A stretch of DNA of 9,058 bases from Candidatus Parcubacteria bacterium (GTDB lineage: Bacteria > Patescibacteriota > Patescibacteriia > UBA1558 > GWA2-36-10), in NCBI GenBank assembly GCA_023246135.1, contig JAHFJB010000009.1, positions 1-9,058 of the forward strand, in the 5' to 3' direction. How positions within the stretch are numbered: position 1 is the first letter of the stretch; each line of letters opens with the position of its first letter. Below, piece by piece: positions 1-5,512 of the stretch. Below the pieces are notes generated by a model. The model made no database searches, was not told where the DNA came from, and worked only from the letters and a program-made list of their open reading frames with translations. Both the position numbers and the translations under genes were made by a program.

Positions 1-65
1 CCCTTAATTTCCGCTATGATTGGCTCTGTTTATTGTGTTTATGCCCTATTCCGCCCTTATTTGGG

Positions 66-140
66 GGCCCCATCGTCTAACGGTTAGGACACCAGGTTTT
101 CATCCTGGCAATCAGGGTTCGATTCCCTGTGGGGTCACCA
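66..140 (+). tRNA. tRNA-Glu (anticodon UUC), with encoded CCA end
   Basis: The sequence folds into a complete cloverleaf. The acceptor stem is GGCCCCA (66-72) with TGGGGTC (130-136), including one G-U pair. The anticodon stem is CCAGG (92-96) with CCTGG (104-108), around a seven-base loop TTTTCAT with anticodon TTC at 99-101. The T arm is CAGGG/CCCTG around TTCGATT. The discriminator base is A137 and CCA is encoded at 138-140. It decodes GAA/GAG as glutamate; charged tRNA-Glu also feeds transamidation in bacteria lacking GlnRS, which cannot be judged here. The 65 bases upstream show no convincing promoter and no gene. A run of five T at 152-156 follows but without a proper hairpin, so termination is unclear. 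Confidence 0.97.
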
Positions 141-169
141 AATGCGGGCGGTTTTTGTTTTATAAAAAT

Positions 170-1969
170 CTATTCTACAGTCACGGATTTAGCTAAATTT
201 CTAGGTTTGTCTACATCCAAACCTTTCATATCGGCGATATAGTAAGCTAACAATTGCAAAGGAATTACGTTGACCACTGGCGAGAGCTCGGGGCTAGTTA
301 TTGACACTTCTATAATATAATCAGCTAATTTTTTTATTTCTTTGTCAGGCTCATTAACCACGGCAATGATAATTCCGCTTCTAGCTTTCACCTCAGCCAT
401 ATTGCTGATTATTTTGGGAGAAAGATTGTTTTTGGTAGCCAAAAAAACCACTGGCATATTGGCATCTATCAAGGCAATAGGTCCATGCTTTATCTCAGCG
501 GCTGGGTATCCTTCGGCATGTATATAGGAAATTTCTTTGAGCTTGAGTGCGCCTTCTAAGGCCACCGGAAAGTTTATGCCTCGGCCAAGATATAGAAAAT
601 TTTTACTGCTCTTAAATTTTTCCGCAATCACTTTGACGGCCTCAGCTTGAGACAAAGCTTCTTTTATTTTTTCCGGCAAATTATTTAATTCTTTAATTAT
701 TTTTTTATCAATCGCTAGACCCTTTTCTTGCCTGATATAAAAAGCCAAAAGTAAGAGGGCTACAACTTGAGAACTAAAGGCTTTGGTGCTAGCTACGCCG
801 ATTTCTGGACCAACATGCAGATAAATGCCTGAATCCACTTCTCTAGTAATAGTTGAACCCACCACATTAACAATACCCAGTGTCTTAGCGCCTTTTCCCT
901 TGGCTTCACGAAGAGCCGCCAAAGTATCGGCAGTTTCCCCTGACTGGGAAATGACTATCATCAGGTCATCAGGCCCCAATATAGGATTGCGATAACGAAA
1001 CTCTGAAGCATAATCCACCTCAGTGGGCATAAGGGCCAGATCTTCCAATAGATATTTACCGATTAGAGCACTGTGCCAACTAGTACCACAAGCAGTAATG
1101 ACTATGCGCTTGATTTTGGTTATATCAAAATTAATACTCAGTTTTATTTCTTTATCATTGATACGGCCGCGCAAAGTATTGGCAATAGCTTCGGGTTGTT
1201 CAAAAATTTCTTTGAGCATAAAATGTTTAAAGCCTTTTTTCTCCAGCTCCGCCACGGACCATTTTATTTCATGGATTTCTTTGTCTATTTTTTTCCCCTC
1301 TAAATTTTTAATAGTATAATTATCCTCAGTAATAATAGCTAATTCATCATCACTTAGATAAATAATTTTTTTGGTGTGAGCCAAAATAGCCGGCACATCA
1401 GAAGCCACAAACATTTCTTTGTCGCCAATGCCGATAATAAGTGGCGACCCACGTCGAGCCACTATAATCTTTTTTTCCGCTTGGCACATAACGGCCAACC
1501 CATAAGCGCCATCTATGAGTTGCAAAGCTTGGACAGTAGCTTTGGCTAAATCACCATTATAAAATTTTTCTATTAGATGCGCCACTATCTCTGAATCAGT
1601 ATCAGAAACTATGCTGTGCCCTTCTTTTACTAAAAGCTGCCTCAAGCCATGATGGTTTTCAATAATGCCATTATGCACAATGGCAATTTGCCCGCTACAA
1701 TCCAAGTGTGGATGAGCATTTTTCTCATTTGGTTCGCCGTGTGTGGCCCAGCGAGTATGGGCAATACCAATAGTGCCTGATAAGTTGTGTTCTTTGAGCT
1801 CACTATCTAATTCCGCAATCTTGCCTTTCTTCTTGATGACTTTAAGACTCCCTTTGTCCAACACACAAATTCCCGCACTATCATAGCCACGATATTCTAA
1901 TTTTTTTAAACCATCAATTAAGATTGGCGTTGTTTGTTTTTGACCAATATAGCCGATAATTCCACACAT
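170..1969 (-). CDS. glmS: Glutamine--fructose-6-phosphate aminotransferase (isomerizing)
   Basis: GlmS makes glucosamine-6-phosphate from fructose-6-phosphate and glutamine, the first committed step to UDP-GlcNAc for peptidoglycan and surface glycans, in the cytoplasm. At 599 residues it is full length. The N-terminal class II glutaminase domain starts MCGIIGYIG, so Cys2 becomes the N-terminal nucleophile after Met removal. HTRWATHG (71-78), HNG (99-101) and SDTDSE (122-127) are the glutamine-binding and catalytic segments. Two SIS sugar-isomerase domains follow: ACGTS (293-297), SQSGETADT (341-349), GPEIGVASTKAF (387-398) and AEIKHGP (491-497). The chain ends with the family's diagnostic LAKSVTVE, with catalytic Lys594. 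It starts 3 nt after the CarS-like gene stops, with no Shine-Dalgarno, so it is probably translated by coupling or scanning. No glmS ribozyme leader is possible in this arrangement. The stop is TAG and no clear terminator follows. Confidence 0.98.
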   Translation of the reverse strand: MCGIIGYIGQKQTTPILIDGLKKLEYRGYDSAGICVLDKGSLKVIKKKGKIAELDSELKEHNLSGTIGIAHTRWATHGEPNEKNAHPHLDCSGQIAIVHNGIIENHHGLRQLLVKEGHSIVSDTDSEIVAHLIEKFYNGDLAKATVQALQLIDGAYGLAVMCQAEKKIIVARRGSPLIIGIGDKEMFVASDVPAILAHTKKIIYLSDDELAIITEDNYTIKNLEGKKIDKEIHEIKWSVAELEKKGFKHFMLKEIFEQPEAIANTLRGRINDKEIKLSINFDITKIKRIVITACGTSWHSALIGKYLLEDLALMPTEVDYASEFRYRNPILGPDDLMIVISQSGETADTLAALREAKGKGAKTLGIVNVVGSTITREVDSGIYLHVGPEIGVASTKAFSSQVVALLLLAFYIRQEKGLAIDKKIIKELNNLPEKIKEALSQAEAVKVIAEKFKSSKNFLYLGRGINFPVALEGALKLKEISYIHAEGYPAAEIKHGPIALIDANMPVVFLATKNNLSPKIISNMAEVKARSGIIIAVVNEPDKEIKKLADYIIEVSITSPELSPVVNVIPLQLLAYYIADMKGLDVDKPRNLAKSVTVE

Positions 1970-1972
1970 ATA

Positions 1973-2509
1973 TTAAAATTTATTTTTTTGCATATGAATT
2001 AAATAACAAACATAATTAACTAGGGGATGAATGAGTACCGACAATAAAACAGCTATTATCATTTGCCCCAAAGATATAGGTACATACCAAGCTGTAAAAA
2101 TGATAGCTCCCAAAATCCAATCTACTTGATCAAAGGGAAACCAAAGTGTACCCGGATTAATATGTAAACGACGTTTTATAAAACTCCTCAGCAAATCTCC
2201 CAGTAGTGCCCCCGAGGCCATCAGTACACCTAATATCCAAAAATTTAAATGGCTATAATCAAATAGATAATAATTAGCCCCAGTATGGTAAATAGTCTGC
2301 TGAATATAGGCCATAGCTATAGCCGCTAGGAACCCAAAAAAGAGACCGCGCCAAGTCTTATGTGAACCAAAGATGATATTGCCGCGCCAAGTCTTATTAG
2401 CATCTATAGGGTAAGAGAGGAAAGGCACGCATTTTGAAGCAGCCGCGGCCATATTGGCACAGCCGGCTGGTAAAAACAACCAAATAACTTGTAATAAATA
2501 TAGGCCCAT
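1973..2509 (-). CDS. CarS-family CDP-lipid synthase (CDP-archaeol synthase-like membrane protein)
   Basis: This 178-residue hydrophobic protein belongs to the CarS/DUF46 branch of the CdsA superfamily, which transfers CMP from CTP to a lipid phosphate. Visible family marks are PAGCANM (14-20) in the first membrane segment, the FGSHKTWRG block (47-55), GDLLRSFIKRR (104-114) and WFPFDQVDWILGA (123-135); the charged GD, KRR and DQxD residues fit the Mg2+/CTP site. About five membrane segments are likely (roughly 2-22, 53-72, 90-110, 130-147, 150-171). Archaeal members activate geranylgeranyl glycerol phosphate. In a bacterium the substrate is unknown and may be phosphatidic acid or another lipid phosphate. 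It is the promoter-proximal gene of a two-gene unit with glmS, which suggests envelope precursor supply. The chosen ATG matches the usual family N-terminus; no Shine-Dalgarno precedes it. An exact 16-bp repeat within the gene encodes KTWRG twice. Confidence 0.82.
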   Translation of the reverse strand: MGLYLLQVIWLFLPAGCANMAAAASKCVPFLSYPIDANKTWRGNIIFGSHKTWRGLFFGFLAAIAMAYIQQTIYHTGANYYLFDYSHLNFWILGVLMASGALLGDLLRSFIKRRLHINPGTLWFPFDQVDWILGAIIFTAWYVPISLGQMIIAVLLSVLIHPLVNYVCYLIHMQKNKF

Positions 2510-2527
2510 ATAGCACTGTTTGCTATT

Positions 2528-2556
2528 ATCATACAGTTTTTTTCTTTATTATTCAA
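2528..2556 (-). promoter_or_regulatory. Sigma-70-type promoter for the carS-like/glmS unit
   Basis: Read on the minus strand, TTGAAT (2556 to 2551) and TATGAT (2533 to 2528) are separated by exactly 17 bases. Transcription would start near 2521, giving a leader of only about 11-13 nt before the ATG at 2509. The -35 box shares the ATTCAAT segment with the weak -35 of the divergent promoter. This is a pattern match, not a mapped start. Confidence 0.55.
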
Positions 2557-2580
2557 TAAAAAAGCAAAATCTGTTATAAT
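2552..2580 (+). promoter_or_regulatory. Extended -10 promoter for the methyltransferase gene
   Basis: A perfect TATAAT lies at 2575-2580, preceded by TGT (2572-2574), the extended -10 element that relaxes the need for a -35. The -35 candidate TTCAAT (2552-2557) is weak at a spacing of 17. Transcription should start around 2586-2588, about 13 nt before the ATG at 2600. The AAGGAG at 2582-2587 would therefore fall at or before the start of the RNA, and may be a promoter discriminator rather than a ribosome site. Confidence 0.6.
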
Positions 2581-2599
2581 GAAGGAGTAATAAAAATAT

Positions 2600-3223
2600 A
2601 TGCCTGAAGAAAATTTAACTAGTGTGCCACCAATAACCTCTGATAGTAACAATGCCCCACGCCTGACACAGAGCCAAGTTTTTGGCAAAAGCGAATTACT
2701 TGATGCTAATAAAATACTCCAGCAAATTTTGGGTATATCCCCTGGACAAGTCGTAGCTGATCTAGGCGGCGGCGGCGGTATGTTTGCTTTGGAGTCTGCC
2801 CGTCTAGTTGGTGAACAGGGTCAAGTCTACGTAGTTGACATCATGAAAAATACTTTGGCCGACATTGAATCCCAAGCTCGCATGGCTGGGCTACACAACA
2901 TCAAGACTGTCTGGAGCAATCTAGAAATTGTCGGCGCTGCCAAAATAAAAGATGCTATGGCTGACTTTGCTTTACTTACCAATGTATTATTCCAATCCAA
3001 AAAACACCGAGAAATTCTAAATGAAGCTTACCGCCTACTTAAAATTGGCGGAATGCTTTTAATAATTGATTGGCGCGATACTAAACCCGGCTTTACCCCG
3101 CCTAGTGACCTACAAGTTGACCCTCAAGACATTATCAATCAAGCTCAACAATTAGGCTACAACCTAGTCCAGGACTTCCCAGCTGGTACTTACCACTTTG
3201 GTCTAATATTTGTAAAACAATAA
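2600..3223 (+). CDS. Class I SAM-dependent methyltransferase
   Basis: A 207-residue soluble protein with the Rossmann-like methyltransferase fold. Motif I is VADLGGGGG (52-60), the SAM-binding glycine loop. The acidic end of strand 2, which holds the ribose hydroxyls, is VYVVD (76-80). Motif IV is around ADFALLTNVL (121-130), and the post-motif YRLLKIGGMLLIIDW (144-158) is typical of the UbiE/MenG-like Methyltransf_11 and 25 groups. The substrate cannot be read from the sequence. The segment before the core (1-35) is polar and probably flexible or substrate-binding. The gene is divergent from the carS-like/glmS pair and has a strong extended -10 promoter just upstream. AAGGAG is 12 nt before the ATG, far for a Shine-Dalgarno. 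The run of five glycines in motif I is richer than the usual GxGxG but compatible with function. Confidence 0.85.
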   Translation: MPEENLTSVPPITSDSNNAPRLTQSQVFGKSELLDANKILQQILGISPGQVVADLGGGGGMFALESARLVGEQGQVYVVDIMKNTLADIESQARMAGLHNIKTVWSNLEIVGAAKIKDAMADFALLTNVLFQSKKHREILNEAYRLLKIGGMLLIIDWRDTKPGFTPPSDLQVDPQDIINQAQQLGYNLVQDFPAGTYHFGLIFVKQ

Positions 3224-3242
3224 CCAAAAAATCAGGGCTGGC

Positions 3243-3271
3243 TTGACTTGCCTTAATTTTTTATTTAAGAT
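3243..3271 (+). promoter_or_regulatory. Candidate promoter for the small membrane protein gene
   Basis: TTGACT (3243-3248) and TAAGAT (3266-3271) are spaced by 17 bases, giving a start near 3278 and a leader of about 27 nt. The core promoter sits between the arms of an inverted repeat, CTGGCT (3238-3243) and AGCCAG (3274-3279), with an inner CTTAA/TTAAG pair. No T-tract follows, so the repeat does not look like a terminator for the gene upstream. A second -10-like TACAAT (3295-3300) lies just before the ATG but lacks a -35. Confidence 0.45.
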
Positions 3272-3304
3272 TTAGCCAGTCTTAATCAAGCAACTACAAT
3301 ACTT

Positions 3305-3718
3305 ATGGATCTAAGCAAATTGACTAACATCCACTATCTCTTTAGCCCTTACCCTGATCTGGGTTTTTCTTGGCTAATGCGCATAGTTTTGTTACTAATC
3401 TTTTTAGGGGCCATTGCCCTAGCCCTATTATCAGCCCGGCAAAACAAAAAAGCTTTAGGGCCTATCAAAAAGGTTTGGAAAAAATGGCAAATTTGGGGTT
3501 GGACCACTGGAGTGATTGGTTTGTTTTTAATCTTTTTTAGAGAAGTTAATGCTATTTACTTAAGCTCCCGCGGCTATTTGTTGATTTGGCTACTTACAGC
3601 CGCTATTTGGGCCATGTTCATAATCATCTATTGGAAGAGGAAAGTACCAGCCAAGAAAAAGCTAATCCAAGAACAGGAAGAATTCAACAAGTGGCTACCT
3701 AAAGCTAGGAGACGCTAA
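3305..3718 (+). CDS. Uncharacterised three-helix membrane protein
   Basis: I do not recognise a named family. The 137-residue product has three strong hydrophobic segments, about 23-43, 62-83 and 91-110. The loop between the first two (RQNKKALGPIKKVWKKW) is strongly basic, and the tail after the third (KRKVPAKKK to the terminal KARRR) is basic and hydrophilic. By the positive-inside rule the N-terminus is outside and the C-terminal tail of about 27 residues is in the cytoplasm. There is no cleavable signal peptide and no catalytic motif. The ATG at 3305 has no Shine-Dalgarno; the first hydrophobic segment begins a normal distance from it. The gene lies between a methyltransferase and yraN and is closed by a terminator-like hairpin. 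The coding-like amino acid composition and clean intergenic boundaries support a real gene. No function is assigned. Confidence 0.8.
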   Translation: MDLSKLTNIHYLFSPYPDLGFSWLMRIVLLLIFLGAIALALLSARQNKKALGPIKKVWKKWQIWGWTTGVIGLFLIFFREVNAIYLSSRGYLLIWLLTAAIWAMFIIIYWKRKVPAKKKLIQEQEEFNKWLPKARRR

Positions 3719-3746
3719 AATAACATTTTACCTTTTATAGAATTAT

Positions 3747-3774
3747 AAAAACAGGCAAGTCTTTGCTTGTTTTT
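3747..3774 (+). terminator. Intrinsic terminator-like hairpin abutting the yraN start
   Basis: AAAAACAGGCA (3747-3757) pairs over 11 positions, with one G-U, with TGCTTGTTTTT (3764-3774) around a six-base loop. The U-tract at 3770-3774 lies in the stem, opposite five A, so it could terminate in either direction. It would end the membrane protein transcript. It finishes only 2 nt before the yraN ATG at 3777, so it could equally be an attenuator or a hairpin masking that start. Confidence 0.65.
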
Positions 3775-3776
3775 AT

Positions 3777-4118
3777 ATGAATAGAAAAACTCTAGGACAA
3801 CGCGGGGAAAATATTGCCCGCCACTATTACCAAAAACTGGGTTGGCAAGTCATTGCTAAAAATTATTGGACACGCTGTGGTGAGCTGGATTTAGTTTTGA
3901 AAAAAAATAGACAAATATTGGTAGTAGAAGTAAAAACTAGAACCAGTGAAAACTTTGGCTGGGCCGAAGAAAGCATCAATCAAAAAAAATTAAATAACAT
4001 CTATCAGGCCTATGAACAACTACATAGAGCCAAGGGCCTAAACTCGAATTATCAACTAGAAATTTGTGTTATTCAGATAGCCAAAAAACAAATTAGCCTT
4101 AGACGCTTGCTTTTGTAA
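3777..4118 (+). CDS. yraN: YraN/UPF0102 family nuclease-fold protein
   Basis: The 113 residues match the whole length of the YraN (UPF0102) family, small cytoplasmic proteins with a restriction-endonuclease-like (PD-(D/E)xK) fold related to Holliday junction resolvases; the cellular role is not settled. The family pattern is clear: LGQRGENIARHYY (6-18), GWQVIAKNYW (22-31), GELDLVLKK (35-43), VVEVKTR (49-55), then FGWAEESINQKK (60-71). Glu11, Asp38, Glu51 and Lys53 form the predicted metal site, so the nuclease core is intact. The product has no internal Met, and upstream in-frame codons back to a stop at 3738 include no ATG, GTG or TTG, so ATG 3777 is the only usual start. It has no Shine-Dalgarno; a terminator-like hairpin ends 2 nt before it. 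Confidence 0.88.
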   Translation: MNRKTLGQRGENIARHYYQKLGWQVIAKNYWTRCGELDLVLKKNRQILVVEVKTRTSENFGWAEESINQKKLNNIYQAYEQLHRAKGLNSNYQLEICVIQIAKKQISLRRLLL

Positions 4119-4122
4119 GCCA

Positions 4123-4151
4123 TTGACTAATTACTGAAAAAGCGCTATATT
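4123..4151 (+). promoter_or_regulatory. Promoter for the nusA-hppA-tig unit
   Basis: TTGACT (4123-4128; five of six consensus bases) and TATATT (4146-4151; five of six) are spaced by 17 bases. This is among the best promoter matches in the window. The start would be near 4157-4159, about 57 nt before the nusA ATG, and a terminator-like hairpin begins a few bases later. It overlaps no coding sequence, since yraN stops at 4118. Confidence 0.65.
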
Positions 4152-4161
4152 ATAAAGGTAA

Positions 4162-4193
4162 GTTAGTTTACTACAGTAGACTAACTATTTTTT
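4162..4193 (+). terminator. Terminator or attenuator hairpin in the nusA leader
   Basis: GTTAGTTTAC (4162-4171) pairs with GTAGACTAAC (4176-4185) over 10 bp with one G-U, around the tetraloop TACA. TATTTTTT (4186-4193) follows, with six consecutive T. This is a standard intrinsic terminator shape. Because the best nusA promoter lies before it, RNA started there would meet it after only some 30 nt. It may both end readthrough from yraN and attenuate nusA. Confidence 0.7.
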
Positions 4194-4214
4194 ATAAGTA
4201 AAATACAAAAATTC

Positions 4215-5489
4215 ATGGCTACAAACAACCTAACGACAGCCATCAAACAGATTTGCGACGAGAAAAACCTACCAATGGAAGCCGTCATTGGCGCCATTGA
4301 AGCGGCTCTAGCCGCTGCCTATCGCAAAGAGTTTGGCACTAAGAACCAAAACATCAAAGCAGTCTTTAATGCCGACAATGGCCAAACTGCTATTTTTGAT
4401 GTTAAGACAGTAGTGGAAGATGTCGACCTTGAGGAAGAAGAAAAAGTTTGGGAAGAGCAAAGATTAAGAAGGGAGGCTGGCGAAGAAATCTCTGAAGATG
4501 ACCAGCTAAAACGTTTTAATCCCCGCACCGAGATAATGCTCGCGGAAGCGACAGCTATCAATTCTGATTACAAAATCGGTGATATAATAGAAACTAAACT
4601 AGACGTACCCGACGAATACGGACGTATGGCTGCCCAAACTGCTAAACAAGTAATCGTCCAGAGACTGCGTGAAGCTGAGCGCGATCATATCTTTGATGAA
4701 TACAAAGACAAGGAAGGCGAGTTGGTCTTAGGCACCGTGCAGCGCAAAGAAGGCCGCCGCATTATTGTTGACCTAGGACAAGCAACTGGCATTTTGCCTC
4801 CCGAAGAGCAGATTAGAAGCGAGGGCTATAATATTGGTGCCCGTCTTAATTTTTACATTGTGACAGTGCGCATCGGCGGCAAGGGCCCAGAGATAGTTTT
4901 ATCACGCACTCACCCAGAAATTGTCCGCGAATTATTTGCTACCGAGGTACCAGAAATTGCGGCCGGCACAGTGGAAATAAAAAATATTGCCCGAGAAGCT
5001 GGCAATCGTTCCAAAATTGCTGTTACTGCTCATGAAGACAACATTGATCCCGTTGGTTCTTGTGTGGGACAAAAAGGCTCCCGCGTTCAAACTGTTATCA
5101 ATGAATTAGGGGGAGAAAAAATTGACATCATTGAATGGAATAGTGACCCCAAAACTTTTATTGCTAATTCTCTAAGACCAGCTGAAATAGAAGACATAAC
5201 TATTGATGAAGACACTAAAACTGCCTTGGTTAAAGTAGCAGAAAGCCAACTGTCATTAGCTATTGGCCGCAGTGGCCAAAATGCCCGCTTAGCGGCTAAA
5301 CTAACTGGTTGGAAAATTGATATCGTCTCTGGTGATGGCAGCCCTAAAACACCAAACCCCAAAACACTTAAAGAAGAAACTCCTGAAACTACCGAAGAAA
5401 TAATTGAAGAGCTACCAGTTGCTAGCGAAGAAGCTCCTGCCAAACCAAAGGCTAAAGCTAAAACCACCAAAAAAACTACTAAAAAATAA
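4215..5489 (+). CDS. nusA: Transcription termination/antitermination factor NusA
   Basis: NusA binds RNA polymerase and nascent RNA, promotes pausing and intrinsic termination, and takes part in antitermination of rRNA operons. The 424-residue chain has the standard order: an N-terminal polymerase-binding domain (1-150) ending in the conserved [18 protein letters not shown] (139-156); an S1 domain (about 165-235); KH1 with [13 protein letters not shown] (280-292); and KH2 with [18 protein letters not shown] (349-366). After residue 375 only a low-complexity Glu/Thr then Lys/Pro/Ala tail remains; the acidic repeats of E. coli NusA are absent, as in many bacteria. Compared with E. coli, the N-terminal domain carries about 30 extra charged residues (around 72-105). 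The usual neighbours rimP and infB are missing. A promoter and a terminator-like hairpin precede the gene; hppA follows after 23 nt without a terminator. There is no Shine-Dalgarno at ATG 4215. Confidence 0.97.
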   Translation: MATNNLTTAIKQICDEKNLPMEAVIGAIEAALAAAYRKEFGTKNQNIKAVFNADNGQTAIFDVKTVVEDVDLEEEEKVWEEQRLRREAGEEISEDDQLKRFNPRTEIMLAEATAINSDYKIGDIIETKLDVPDEYGRMAAQTAKQVIVQRLREAERDHIFDEYKDKEGELVLGTVQRKEGRRIIVDLGQATGILPPEEQIRSEGYNIGARLNFYIVTVRIGGKGPEIVLSRTHPEIVRELFATEVPEIAAGTVEIKNIAREAGNRSKIAVTAHEDNIDPVGSCVGQKGSRVQTVINELGGEKIDIIEWNSDPKTFIANSLRPAEIEDITIDEDTKTALVKVAESQLSLAIGRSGQNARLAAKLTGWKIDIVSGDGSPKTPNPKTLKEETPETTEEIIEELPVASEEAPAKPKAKAKTTKKTTKK

Positions 5490-5512
5490 TTTTTATAAAA
5501 TTAAAAAGTACT

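Noticed and set aside
1..87. Open frame from the left edge running to a TAG at 85-87
   Set aside because: It would end inside the tRNA-Glu gene on the same strand; the translation shows no recognisable motif, so I treat it as chance.
1023..1319. Open frames on the plus strand opposite glmS (342-527, 1023-1319, 1073-1303)
   Set aside because: They lie wholly inside a confidently identified glmS, have no family motifs, and look like translations of the antisense strand.
1970..2510. glmS ribozyme or other riboswitch upstream of glmS
   Set aside because: glmS starts 3 nt after the previous gene, which leaves no leader for a ribozyme, and the leader of the upstream gene is only about 12 nt.
2404..2688. 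A 94-codon minus-strand frame across the divergent promoter region
   Set aside because: It overlaps both the CarS-like gene and the methyltransferase in other frames, covers the promoters, and its product resembles no family.
5087..5470. Minus-strand open frames opposite nusA, hppA and tig (4319-4561, 5087-5470, 5689-6144, 7162-7446, 7928-8158, 8336-8551)
   Set aside because: All are antisense shadows rich in Ser, Ala, Thr and Val inside strong conserved genes, with no independent signals.
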